A stretch of DNA of 37,808 nucleotides from positions 1 through 37,808 of the forward strand of contig PWNK01000086.1 of NCBI GenBank assembly GCA_003557865.1. Direction: 5' to 3'. Positions 13,180 through 21,091 of the stretch are shown piece by piece. How positions within the stretch are numbered: position 1 is the first letter of the stretch; each line of letters starts with the position of its first letter. The translations under genes were made by a program, and so were the position numbers. The stretch comes from Desulfonatronovibrio sp. Its GTDB lineage: Bacteria; Desulfobacterota; Desulfovibrionia; Desulfovibrionales; Desulfonatronovibrionaceae. The notes below the pieces were generated by a model. That model did no database searches and had not been told where the DNA came from. It saw nothing but the letters and a program-made list of their open reading frames with translations.

Positions 13180-13547
13180 TCTCAGCCAGCCCCCAAGAAG
13201 TTAATCCAGGATAAGTGAAGACCATGAAGATGCCCATAACTCTCGGACTTTTCTGTCTTTCCGAAACTCAAAGGATCTGAGCGCCGGGTCCCATGTCATC
13301 TGAGGCCAGCCTGGGTCCTGTAACCTGGACCTTTCAGGGTGACTTCTCCATAACCATAAGAAAAAAGCATCCCCGGAAATATTTTTGGTATCCACCTATA
13401 ATCAAAACTATTCATATCCAATTGTCACCAGCCCGGTTCTTTCCATCCGGCTTGTTCTTTTCAATGCTGTGCGTACAATTCCCGGCCTGGGGGGCTAATT
13501 TTTCTTCCGCCCTGACCATGAATATTTTAACCTGAACAGGAAATATT
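13180..13547. other. Intergenic gap between kdsA and kdsC
   Basis: 368 bp with no supported gene inside an otherwise tight operon. The minus strand holds an open frame of 64 codons (13395-13201, GTG start, no ribosome site) and the plus strand one of 80 codons; neither resembles a known protein. No clear promoter or intrinsic terminator is visible. The stretch could be decayed coding sequence, but I cannot show this. Confidence 0.4.
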
Positions 13548-14084
13548 ATGAATGAAAACATTTCGCGGGTTGCCGCCCGGATAAAATTGCTGATAATGGA
13601 CGTTGATGGAGTTTTGACTGATGGCGGTCTCTATTATGATGCACAGGGACAAATCACTAAAAGATTTAATGTCCAGGACGGGCTGGGAATCAAGCTCGCC
13701 CAGGCTGCAGGCTTAAACCTTGCCGTTGTCACCGGCCTTTCTTCCCAGGCAGTGGAGTCAAGGATTAAAGAGCTGGGCATCAGACACTACTTTCATGGTC
13801 ACACTGACAAGCTTCCCCTGGTCAGCAAACTGGCAGACCATGAAAATATTAAACTTGAGGAAATTGCATACCTTGGAGACGACTGGGTTGACGCGGAGGC
13901 CATGCTCAGCGTGGGACTGCCCATGGCCGTGTCCAATGCCCAGCCGGAAATAAGGAACATTGCCCTCTGGACAAGCCAAAATGAGGGTGGACACGGAGCC
14001 GTCAGGGAGGCTATCATGTATATTCTCAAGTCTAATGGAGCATATGAAAGACAATGGCGCAAATGGAACTCGCTAAATTACTAA
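13548..14084 (+). CDS. kdsC: Kdo-8-phosphate phosphatase (HAD family)
   Basis: Removes phosphate from Kdo 8-phosphate to give Kdo. It is a small cap-less HAD enzyme of 178 residues. Motif I is MDVDGVLTDG near residue 17, with the nucleophile and acid/base aspartates. Motif II is the Thr in AVVTGLSS, and motif III/IV is the Lys of GHTDKL with LGDDWVDAEAM. Such enzymes act as tetramers in the cytoplasm. ATG 13548 is preceded by ACAGGAAA. It overlaps lptC by 31 bp, as in many Kdo/Lpt clusters. Confidence 0.94.
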   Translation: MNENISRVAARIKLLIMDVDGVLTDGGLYYDAQGQITKRFNVQDGLGIKLAQAAGLNLAVVTGLSSQAVESRIKELGIRHYFHGHTDKLPLVSKLADHENIKLEEIAYLGDDWVDAEAMLSVGLPMAVSNAQPEIRNIALWTSQNEGGHGAVREAIMYILKSNGAYERQWRKWNSLNY

Positions 14085-14626
14085 GAAAATCCGCACCTCT
14101 ATTATTCAGCGCAGCAGTCCTGTCTCTTCTTTTTCTCATCTTCTGGCAAAGAGGCCCCATGCCCAGGATTGCTGAAACCTTTCATCACCTGGAAGTTGAC
14201 ATGAACATCCAGAAATTCGGACTGATCCATGGTGAGGGTGGTGAAAGCAGCTGGGAGCTGGTTTCTGAAAGTGCCGGCTACCTCAGGGAGGAAGGAATAT
14301 TTATACTGGACAACCCGGTCATAACCTACCATACCAGAGGCAGTTCCGGGCCCCTGCTCATCCGAGCCTCTAATGGCCGGGCCAGCCAGGGTGATAACAC
14401 CATTCACCTCTGGCCAGATGTCCAGGCCACTCAAAACGGGCTGACCGTCAATTCGGATAAAGCGACTTATACCGGGACTGATAACCTAATCCTTCTTGAA
14501 GAAAACGTTGTCTTCAACGGCCGGGGGATCACTGTCAACAGTTCACAGGCCACCATCAGCCTGGAGGATGAGCGGATTGAGGCCACAGGAGAAGTTAAGA
14601 CAAGCCTTCATCAGGCAGGGCCGTAA
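14054..14626 (+). CDS. lptC: LPS export ABC transporter periplasmic protein LptC
   Basis: Bitopic inner-membrane protein that receives LPS from LptB2FG and passes it to LptA. The 190 residues have one N-terminal membrane helix (LLFSAAVLSLLFLIFW) and a periplasmic beta-jellyroll (LptC/OstA-like) domain ending in VFNGRGITVNSSQATISLED. Length is typical. It overlaps kdsC; ATG at 14063 is a nearby alternative start. lptA follows, but 290 bp away because a repeat element lies between them. Confidence 0.88.
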   Translation: MAQMELAKLLRKSAPLLFSAAVLSLLFLIFWQRGPMPRIAETFHHLEVDMNIQKFGLIHGEGGESSWELVSESAGYLREEGIFILDNPVITYHTRGSSGPLLIRASNGRASQGDNTIHLWPDVQATQNGLTVNSDKATYTGTDNLILLEENVVFNGRGITVNSSQATISLEDERIEATGEVKTSLHQAGP

Positions 14627-14710
14627 CCGGGTCCAGCTTGCAATATCAGGTCCATTATTTTAAATGATTACAGGTCGTGGATTCAGGTTTGCAGAACAGA
14701 CACCTAACGC

Positions 14711-14842
14711 TACAGCGACACTTTATTTAAGCTGAAAGGGGACTGGCTCTTTTGCCGCCGGATAGTCCGACAGTTTTACCGTTTAAGGTCGGCAAAAGTG
14801 CCTGTCCCCGGTGGCCGATAATTAACACAAAGTGTCGCTGTA
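14711..14842 (+). repeat. Palindromic MITE/REPIN-like element, copy 1
   Basis: 132-bp element with perfect 14-bp terminal inverted repeats (TACAGCGACACTTT / AAAGTGTCGCTGTA). Inside them is a second inverted repeat of 20 bases per arm (14738-14757 against 14790-14809), starting GGGGACT and ending GTCCCC, with two mismatches. It shares its ends, the GGGGACTG block and GTCCCCGGTGGCCGA with the copy at 18569-18724, in the same orientation; the palindrome interior differs. It has no coding capacity and no U-run. It splits lptC from lptA. Families of this kind are often moved by RAYT-type transposases, but none is encoded here. Confidence 0.8.
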
Positions 14843-14916
14843 ATGTTAAAAACTATTCTGTCTGCTTCCTGACTATATGATGAATTTACAACTTATTACA
14901 TCAATCAGCATTTGAT

Positions 14917-15429
14917 ATGAAAACACTTTCAGCAGGCATATTGTTCTTTTCATGGTGTTTACTGTTCAGCTCCCCATCCTTTGGTCTGAACCAGGGTCAG
15001 GACCAGCCTACGGACATCAGTTCCCACAAAATGACTTACTCAGGCCAGGATAACCTGGTAGTCTTTAAGGGGAATGTTCACGTTCTCAGGCCTGATTTCC
15101 AGTTATGGTCCGATGAACTGCATGTCTTTCTCAAACCCGGACCGGACAGTGATTCCCCGGGTCAGCAGGAAAATATTGAAAAAATTGTGGCTTCAGGAAA
15201 TGTCCGGATCCAGAGCAATGACCGTACTGGCTACAGTCAATTGCTGACATATTTCCCTGATACCGGGACAGCCAGGCTGGAGGATAATCCCAGACTGGTT
15301 GAGGGGCAAAACAGCGTAGAAGGTGAGACCATAATCCTCAACATGTACGAGAACACATCTGAAGTACTGGGGGGGCCTGAGAAAAGGGTAAGGGTAATCT
15401 TCCATTCAGAATCCAGCGCCGGGGAATGA
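14917..15429 (+). CDS. lptA: LPS transport periplasmic protein LptA
   Basis: Periplasmic bridge protein of LPS export, an OstA-like beta-jellyroll that polymerises between LptC and LptD. The 170 residues begin with a Sec signal peptide (MKTLSAGILFFSWCLLFSS...). The jellyroll shows the typical pattern ISSHKMTYSGQDNLVVFKGN and later VASGNVRIQ. No Shine-Dalgarno is evident before ATG 14917; the repeat element ends 74 bp upstream. lptB follows 7 bp after the stop. Confidence 0.9.
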   Translation: MKTLSAGILFFSWCLLFSSPSFGLNQGQDQPTDISSHKMTYSGQDNLVVFKGNVHVLRPDFQLWSDELHVFLKPGPDSDSPGQQENIEKIVASGNVRIQSNDRTGYSQLLTYFPDTGTARLEDNPRLVEGQNSVEGETIILNMYENTSEVLGGPEKRVRVIFHSESSAGE

Positions 15430-15436
15430 AACCAGG

Positions 15437-16159
15437 GTGGATACTTTCAGGGCCATTGAAGTTTACAAGCAGTACGGTAAAAGGCTGGTGGTCAGAGGAA
15501 TCTCTCTGGACATTAGAAGAGGTGAAATTGTTGGCCTTCTGGGCCCCAATGGAGCTGGAAAAACCACCACTTTTTATATGCTGGTGGGAATTATTTCTCC
15601 AAGCAGAGGCAGGGTAATCCTTGACAATGAGGATATTACCGGTCTTTCCCTGCCCAGACGTTCCCGGCTGGGAATAAGCTATCTGCCCCAGGAGAGTTCA
15701 ATATTCAAAAAACTTACCGTGCAGGAAAACCTCATGCTCATTCTTGAATACACTCATCCCGGAAAAAAGGAACAAAAGGAAAAGGCGGATGAGTTGATGA
15801 CGGAACTGGGGATATCCAGGCTGGCCCATCAAAAGGCCTCTCTGCTTTCAGGAGGCGAAAGAAGACGCCTGGAGATTGCCAGGGCTCTGATAAAGAACCC
15901 CAAATATATCCTCCTGGATGAACCTTTTGCCGGAATTGATCCCATAGCTGTTGACGATATCCAGAAAATAATTCTGAGACTCAAGAAAAAAAACATCGGC
16001 ATCCTCATTTCCGATCATAATGTCAGAGAGACTCTGACAATCTGTGACAGGGCATCCATAGTTTACGACGGCCAGGTCATACTCGATGGAACGCCGTCTG
16101 AGATTATTTCAGACACAAAGGCCAGAACAGTATATCTTGGAGAATCTTTCCGTTTGTAG
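15437..16159 (+). CDS. lptB: LPS export ABC transporter ATP-binding protein LptB
   Basis: ATPase that powers LPS extraction from the inner membrane with LptF and LptG. The 240 residues show Walker A GPNGAGKT near residue 37, Q-loop YLPQESS, signature LSGGERRR, Walker B YILLDEPFAGIDP and the H-loop His in ISDHNVRET; all are typical of LptB. The GTG start lies 7 bp after lptA. It is followed by a 271-bp gap before rpoN, the standard next gene in proteobacteria. Confidence 0.96.
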   Translation: MDTFRAIEVYKQYGKRLVVRGISLDIRRGEIVGLLGPNGAGKTTTFYMLVGIISPSRGRVILDNEDITGLSLPRRSRLGISYLPQESSIFKKLTVQENLMLILEYTHPGKKEQKEKADELMTELGISRLAHQKASLLSGGERRRLEIARALIKNPKYILLDEPFAGIDPIAVDDIQKIILRLKKKNIGILISDHNVRETLTICDRASIVYDGQVILDGTPSEIISDTKARTVYLGESFRL

Positions 16160-16430
16160 CAGCAGCTCTGAGAATCTTTAGTTTTTTTCAGCACTGTTGC
16201 CATCTGGAGAGTCTTTCTTTTTTCGGGGATGAATCTTCCGGTTTTGTGAATCTCTCCGCAAACTGGTTCTTTTACCTTTTGGCAGGAATATCAAGCAGTT
16301 ATTATAAGGCGCAGCTCAATATCTTGACAGGTGATTTTGCCGAGTGACCTTTGTGCTTGTCTATCTTTCATTTATCCCTTACGGTTTCAAGGATGAACAT
16401 TACCTTTAACCTTCGCAACTGGAAATAATT
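16160..16430 (+). other. lptB-rpoN intergenic region
   Basis: 271 bp without a gene. It contains a perfect -35-like TTGACA at 16324-16329 but no good -10 at 16-18 bp, so a separate rpoN promoter is possible but unproven. No stem-loop terminator follows lptB. Confidence 0.35.
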
Positions 16431-17867
16431 ATGGCCCTGGAACTGAGACAGAACCTCAAGCTTACGCAGCAGCTGGTGATGACTCCGCAGCTTCAGCAGG
16501 CCATCAAACTTCTTCAGCTCTCCAGGCTGGAGCTGCTTGAGGTTGTTCAGCAGGAGCTTCTGGAAAACCCCATGCTGGAAGAAAACCAGCCCCTTGTGGA
16601 TGAAGAAAAGGACAGGGATGTCCTCAGCGACAAGGAACAGGGAAACAAACTCAGCTCTGAAGAAAAGGAAATGGTCACCAACGCGGATTGGGAGGACTAT
16701 CTGGGCCACTTTTCCAGCACATCCAAACAGGCTGGATCCCGAGAATGGGAAGCTCCAGAGGAAATGCAGAGCTATGAGACCAGATTCTCCTCAAAGCCAT
16801 CCCTGCAGGGGCACCTGCTGTGGCAGCTCTTCCTGCAGAATTTCACCGACCAGGAAGTGATGCTCGGTGAGGAGATAATCGGCAACATTGATTCCAGGGG
16901 ATATCTTAAGGCAACCACTGCAGAACTTGCGCTCTCATGCTCGGTTTCTGAGTCGGCTGTGAAAAGTATTCTGAAAAAGATCCAGAACTTTGACCCTGTT
17001 GGTGTGGCTGCAAGGGACATCAGAGAATGCCTGAAGATCCAGCTTGAGTCCCTCAATGAAACTGATCCCATCCTCATGGAACTGGTCAACGTGCACCTGG
17101 AAGATATTGAAAGAAACAGGCTGGCTCCTTTGCTCAAGAAATTCAAAATCAGCAAAGATCTTCTTAAGGAATACATTGATGTTCTGCAAAGCCTGGATCC
17201 GTTCCCGGGATCCAGCTACGGAACTGAAGACGTAGTGTACATCAGCCCGGACATATATGTGTACAAGTACGAAAATGATTTTGCCATAGTCCTGAATGAA
17301 GAAGGCCTGCCGGCTATTCATCTGAGCCCCTATTACCAGGAAGCGGCCAGAGGTAACAGCAGCAGCAAAAAAGATAATGATTATATCCAGGAAAAAACCC
17401 GCTCGGCAGTCTGGCTCATGAAGAGCCTGCATCAGCGCCAGCGTACTCTTTACAAAGTCATGGAGAGCATTCTCAAGTTTCAGAGAGAGTTTTTTGAGCA
17501 GGGAGTAAGCAAGCTTAAGCCCCTGATTCTCAGAGAAGTTGCTGAAGACATCAGCATGCACGAGTCAACAGTCAGCCGGATCACCACCAGCAAGTATGTT
17601 TCCACGCCTTTTGGGATTTTTGAGCTCAAATTCTTTTTCAACAGCGCGCTGACCATGGACAGTGGAGGACTTGTAGGATCCGAGTCGGTCAAGGATGCCA
17701 TCAAACAAATGGTGGCTGATGAGGATCCGCAAAAGCCGCTGAGTGACGACACCATTGCCGGCAATCTGAAGAAAGAACTCCAGGTGAACATCGCCAGAAG
17801 AACAGTTGCCAAGTACAGGGCAGCCCTGAACATCCCCTCTTCAGCCAGAAGAAAGAAATTTTTCTAA
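16431..17867 (+). CDS. rpoN: RNA polymerase sigma-54 factor
   Basis: Alternative sigma factor for enhancer-dependent (-24/-12) promoters, often controlling nitrogen, carbon and motility genes. The 478 residues have the Gln/Leu-rich activator-interaction Region I (LELRQNLKLTQQLVMTPQLQ, then QAIKLLQLSRLELLEVV), an acidic Region II, the core-binding domain, and the DNA-binding C-terminus with the RpoN box ARRTVAKYRAALNIPSSARR. Length is typical. It heads the conserved rpoN-hpf-ptsN-rapZ block. Confidence 0.97.
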   Translation: MALELRQNLKLTQQLVMTPQLQQAIKLLQLSRLELLEVVQQELLENPMLEENQPLVDEEKDRDVLSDKEQGNKLSSEEKEMVTNADWEDYLGHFSSTSKQAGSREWEAPEEMQSYETRFSSKPSLQGHLLWQLFLQNFTDQEVMLGEEIIGNIDSRGYLKATTAELALSCSVSESAVKSILKKIQNFDPVGVAARDIRECLKIQLESLNETDPILMELVNVHLEDIERNRLAPLLKKFKISKDLLKEYIDVLQSLDPFPGSSYGTEDVVYISPDIYVYKYENDFAIVLNEEGLPAIHLSPYYQEAARGNSSSKKDNDYIQEKTRSAVWLMKSLHQRQRTLYKVMESILKFQREFFEQGVSKLKPLILREVAEDISMHESTVSRITTSKYVSTPFGIFELKFFFNSALTMDSGGLVGSESVKDAIKQMVADEDPQKPLSDDTIAGNLKKELQVNIARRTVAKYRAALNIPSSARRKKFF

Positions 17868-17901
17868 TTTCACCCATTTGTCATTTCAAAGGAGGATATA
17901 C

Positions 17902-18447
17902 ATGAAGATTAAATTCAATTTTAAAAACTTTGAACCTTCCGAACACCTGAAAAAATACGCCGCTGAAAGATATGACAAGCTGTCCAAATATCTGCACGAT
18001 ACAGATGTGGCTGAACTACAGGTAAACCTTGAGGTTGAAAAATTCAGACATATAGCCGAAGTTATTTTAACCGCCAAGGACATGCACATCTCAGCCACTG
18101 AAGAGACCGAGGATATGTATTCCACTGTTGATCTCAGCCTGGATAAACTTGAAGCTCAGCTTCGCAAGCAACGGGAAAAGGTCAAGGATAAGAAGAAAAA
18201 AATCAGAGAGAAACAGGTCAGGATGGACATCATAAACTTCGGGCCTGTTGAAAGTGGCTCCAGGGAGCCGAGAATCGTGGCCACGGACCAGTACGAACCT
18301 AAGCCCATGCCCCTTGAGGAGGCAGCAATGCAGCTGGAATCGCTGAACTATGAATTCCTTGTTTTCCTGAACGCCGAAACTGAGCGCGTCAACGTGGTTT
18401 ACAGGCGCAAAAACGGTGATTTTGGGTTCATTGATCCGGGTGTATAG
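17902..18447 (+). CDS. hpf: Ribosome hibernation promoting factor, long form
   Basis: Binds the 30S decoding region and dimerises ribosomes into inactive 100S particles under stress. I use ATG 17902, which has a strong AAAGGAGG, rather than the ORF-track start at 17878. The 181 residues have an N-terminal ribosome-binding domain (1-100) with a basic helix (RKQREKVKDKKKKIREK), a linker, and a C-terminal dimerisation domain (about 125-181) with EFLVFLNAETERVNVVYRR. The C-terminal domain marks the long form. Translation starts 35 bp after rpoN. Confidence 0.94.
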   Translation: MKIKFNFKNFEPSEHLKKYAAERYDKLSKYLHDTDVAELQVNLEVEKFRHIAEVILTAKDMHISATEETEDMYSTVDLSLDKLEAQLRKQREKVKDKKKKIREKQVRMDIINFGPVESGSREPRIVATDQYEPKPMPLEEAAMQLESLNYEFLVFLNAETERVNVVYRRKNGDFGFIDPGV

Positions 18448-18568
18448 ACGCGCCTGACAAAAGTCTGGTTGCAGAAGCTAAAGACCAGAGGACCCAAGAA
18501 TCAAAGATTTATCAGGCTGGTTTTTAAGGACTTGAACCTGTTTTTGTGTTTTTCAAGTTACATCATAA

Positions 18569-18724
18569 CACTACAGCGACACTTTATTTAAGTTGGAAGG
18601 GGACTGTCCGGCACTCACTTAAGCAGGAAATATTTACAGAAAGCTTGGGAAAAATCAGCTTAAGTGGGTGCCGGACTGTCCCCGGTGGCCGAGGCGAGAA
18701 TTTACACAAAGTGTCCCTGTAGTG
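18569..18724 (+). repeat. Palindromic MITE/REPIN-like element, copy 2
   Basis: 156-bp element between hpf and ptsN. The ends are CACTACAGCGACACTTT and AAAGTGTCCCTGTAGTG (one mismatch). Inside, arms 18599-18624 and 18658-18683 form a 26-bp stem with one mismatch and one G-T wobble, again opening with GGGGACT and closing with GTCCCC. Outer ends and the GTCCCCGGTGGCCGA block match copy 1 at 14711-14842 in the same orientation, but the stem sequence is different. No U-run follows, so it is not a simple terminator. It leaves 55 bp before the ptsN ATG. Confidence 0.8.
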
Positions 18725-18779
18725 ATAATAATTCAATATTTCGAGTTGTTGCAGTTGCACCTGCACGGCTGAATTTAAA

Positions 18780-19229
18780 ATGAACCTAGCACAATATATC
18801 AATATTGATCACATTTTAGCCGATCTTTCAGCCAGAACCAAAACCCAGGTTTTGGCTGAACTCATTGAGCCGCTGATAATCAGTCACTCATTCCTGGACC
18901 GGGACAAGGTGTTTGGTGTTCTCAAAACCAGGGAGGACCTCGGCACTACCGGTATTGGGGATGGAGTGGCCATTCCGCACGGCAAGATTGAAGAACTGGA
19001 TGAAGTACTGATTGCGGCCGGTCGGAGCAGGGAAGGCCTGGATTTCTCCGCTCTGGACCATAAACCTGCTCATATCTTCTTTCTTGTTTTGGCCCCGGAG
19101 AAAGGAGCAGGCAAGCACCTGAAAATACTAGCTTATATTTCAAGGCTCCTCCAGGATCAATCCTTCAAGGAATCTTTTATGAACGCCCAAGGCAGGGACG
19201 AAATATGGGACTTGATAACCAGGACCTGA
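18780..19229 (+). CDS. ptsN: Nitrogen-regulatory PTS EIIA protein
   Basis: EIIA-Ntr, a cytoplasmic phosphoprotein of the nitrogen PTS that modulates transport and stress responses in other bacteria. The 149 residues carry the phospho-acceptor His in GDGVAIPHGK near residue 65 and family block LKTREDLGTTGIGDG. No strong ribosome site precedes ATG 18780, which lies just downstream of repeat copy 2. The 3' end overlaps rapZ by 25 bp. EI and HPr partners are not in this window. Confidence 0.93.
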   Translation: MNLAQYINIDHILADLSARTKTQVLAELIEPLIISHSFLDRDKVFGVLKTREDLGTTGIGDGVAIPHGKIEELDEVLIAAGRSREGLDFSALDHKPAHIFFLVLAPEKGAGKHLKILAYISRLLQDQSFKESFMNAQGRDEIWDLITRT

Positions 19230-20137
19230 AAAAATCTCCTTATCAGGTCAAGGAAGATAATGAGCGCTTTTATCCCCTGATTATTGTTACCGGTCTGTCT
19301 GGAGCCGGGAAAAGCACCGCTCTTAACGTCTTTGAAGACCTTGGGTATTTTACTGTGGACGGCCTGCCTGTCAGCCTTGTGCCCTCGGTACTGGGTCTTT
19401 TCGCCAGGGAAAATCCCAGAAACTACCGTGGTCTTGCTCTGGGTATGGACCTTCGTCAGTCTGATTTTGCTTCTGAATGGGAAAAGGTCAGAGATGACCT
19501 CAAGGCTTCCAGAATTCAGCTCCAGATTATCTTCCTGGAAGCTGCGGAAGGCATACTGGTGCGCAGATATGCCACTACAAGAAGACCCCACCCCCTGGAG
19601 TCCCGGCACCTCGGCCTTGAACAGGCTCTGGACAAAGAAAGAGAAATCCTGGACATGGTCCGTTCCGACGCCCATCTGGTCATTGATACTTCCGGCTTTT
19701 CCATTCATGATTTAAGAAGAGTCCTTCAGGAAAAGTGGGAATGTCTTGGCCGGTCTTTCTCTGGAATGCGGATTCATCTCATTTCATTCGGCTTCAAATA
19801 CGGGGTGCCATCTGAAGCAGACATGGTTTTTGACTTGAGGTTTCTGCCCAATCCTTTTTTTGAACCTTCTCTGAGCAGGATGTCCGGAAAAGATAAGGCT
19901 GTTGTTGATTACGTTCTGGCACAGAATCCTGGATCGGATTATATTATACATACCAGGGAGTATCTGGCCTTTCTAATCCCCCTGGTAGTCAAGGAAGGAA
20001 GGTACAGGCTGACCATAGCCTTCGGATGTACGGGTGGACGGCACAGGTCGGTCGCAGTGGTGGAAAACATGTCGAGTTTCTTTCAGGATAAAGGCTACCT
20101 GGTCTCAACCGAACATCGGCATTTTAACCTGGGATAG
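19205..20137 (+). CDS. rapZ: RNase adapter / nucleotide-binding protein RapZ
   Basis: Adapter that in E. coli controls GlmZ small RNA decay and thereby GlmS; here the role is inferred only from family membership. The 310 residues begin with a P-loop (VTGLSGAGKSTA) near residue 29 and show RRYATTRRPHPL and the C-terminal block FGFKYGVPSEADMVFDLRFL followed by FGCTGGRHRSVAVVE. The C-terminal region is the RNA/sugar-binding part. AGGGA lies before ATG 19205. It overlaps ptsN and precedes PTS genes, the usual order. Confidence 0.95.
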   Translation: MGLDNQDLKKSPYQVKEDNERFYPLIIVTGLSGAGKSTALNVFEDLGYFTVDGLPVSLVPSVLGLFARENPRNYRGLALGMDLRQSDFASEWEKVRDDLKASRIQLQIIFLEAAEGILVRRYATTRRPHPLESRHLGLEQALDKEREILDMVRSDAHLVIDTSGFSIHDLRRVLQEKWECLGRSFSGMRIHLISFGFKYGVPSEADMVFDLRFLPNPFFEPSLSRMSGKDKAVVDYVLAQNPGSDYIIHTREYLAFLIPLVVKEGRYRLTIAFGCTGGRHRSVAVVENMSSFFQDKGYLVSTEHRHFNLG

Positions 20138-20196
20138 GCCGGGCCCTTTAATCCCCTATCCTTAAGCGTGATAGACACTTGGGTGACAGCAGAAAA

Positions 20197-20619
20197 ATGA
20201 TCGGAATAATCCTGGTTTCCCACGGCAATTTTGGCCGGAGCCTTCTGGATGCGGCCTTAATGATCATGGGCAGTGATGATAATTGTGCGGCCCTGGGGGT
20301 TGACGTTTCCAGACCCATGAACCAGATAATTGAAGAACTCCAGCAAAAGGTAAGGGAAATGGATAAGGGTCAGGGAGTGCTCATTCTGACCGACATGTTC
20401 GGGGGGACTCCCACCAACATCAGCCTTTCCCTGCTGGGCAACAGAAAGACTGAAGTTATTACCGGGGTAAACCTGCCCATGGTTCTCAAAGCCCTTGGCG
20501 GGAGGGACAAAAAGCTGCAGGACCTCGCCCAGGAAGTCAAGGGTGCGGGCAAACAGGGAATCCTGGTGGCAGGTGACGTTCTCAAGCGTCCTGCCCCAGG
20601 ATCTCATAAAAAGGCATAA
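20197..20619 (+). CDS. PTS mannose-family EIIA component
   Basis: Phosphocarrier domain of the mannose/fructose/sorbose PTS family; it takes phosphate from HPr and gives it to EIIB. The phospho-acceptor His is in IILVSHGNFG near residue 9, and LTDMFGGTPTNIS is the conserved block. I use ATG 20197 (MIGIILVSHG; 140 residues); the ORF-track TTG at 20179 adds six residues. It lies 59 bp after rapZ and 7 bp before EIIB. In this setting the system may be regulatory more than a sugar importer. Confidence 0.9.
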   Translation: MIGIILVSHGNFGRSLLDAALMIMGSDDNCAALGVDVSRPMNQIIEELQQKVREMDKGQGVLILTDMFGGTPTNISLSLLGNRKTEVITGVNLPMVLKALGGRDKKLQDLAQEVKGAGKQGILVAGDVLKRPAPGSHKKA

Positions 20620-20626
20620 TTAATAC

Positions 20627-21091
20627 ATGTTCTGGGTACGCATAGATAATCGCCTGGTTCACGGACAGGTTATTGAAACCTGGATACCCTTCACCGGAAC
20701 CAGAAATCTTCTGGTGGTCGATGATGAACTGGCCCGAGATCCAGTCAGGCAGGAAATCATGAGTCTGGCTGTCCCCCAAAGCATAGAAATTCATTTCAGC
20801 CCGGTCAACGAAGCTGCGGAGCTTACTGAAAAAGAATTCGCCAACCGCATGTCCTCCCTTTTTGTGCTTTTTTCCAAGTGCGCAGATGCCAGGCAGGCTT
20901 TTGAAAAAGGCCTGCAGTTCAGATCATTGAATATCGGCAACCTGCATTACGGGCCTGGAAAAGTTCAGGTCTGCTCTCATATCGCCTTGAGCAGAGATGA
21001 TCGCACCTGTCTTAACTATTTCAGTAAAAAAGGAGTGGGCCTTGACTTCAGGTGCGTACCCCACAAACAGATTCAGGTGGAAGCATGGTAA
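20627..21091 (+). CDS. PTS mannose-family EIIB component
   Basis: Second phosphocarrier of the mannose-family PTS. The 154 residues begin with MFWVRIDNRLVHGQV, the EIIB signature with the phospho-acceptor His near residue 12; the rest fits the family (VVDDELARDPVRQ, NIGNLHYGPGK). It lies 7 bp after EIIA. Its last codons carry AGGTGG, a good ribosome site for an ATG at 21085 that starts EIIC and overlaps the EIIB stop. Confidence 0.93.
   Translation: MFWVRIDNRLVHGQVIETWIPFTGTRNLLVVDDELARDPVRQEIMSLAVPQSIEIHFSPVNEAAELTEKEFANRMSSLFVLFSKCADARQAFEKGLQFRSLNIGNLHYGPGKVQVCSHIALSRDDRTCLNYFSKKGVGLDFRCVPHKQIQVEAW

Noticed and set aside
13293-13535. 80-aa plus-strand ORF in the kdsA-kdsC gap
   Set aside because: No ribosome site, composition unlike neighbours, no recognisable motif.
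14711-14842. Repeat copy 1 as an ordinary Rho-independent terminator
   Set aside because: There is no U-run after the stem, and it shares ends with a second copy elsewhere, which fits a mobile repeat better.
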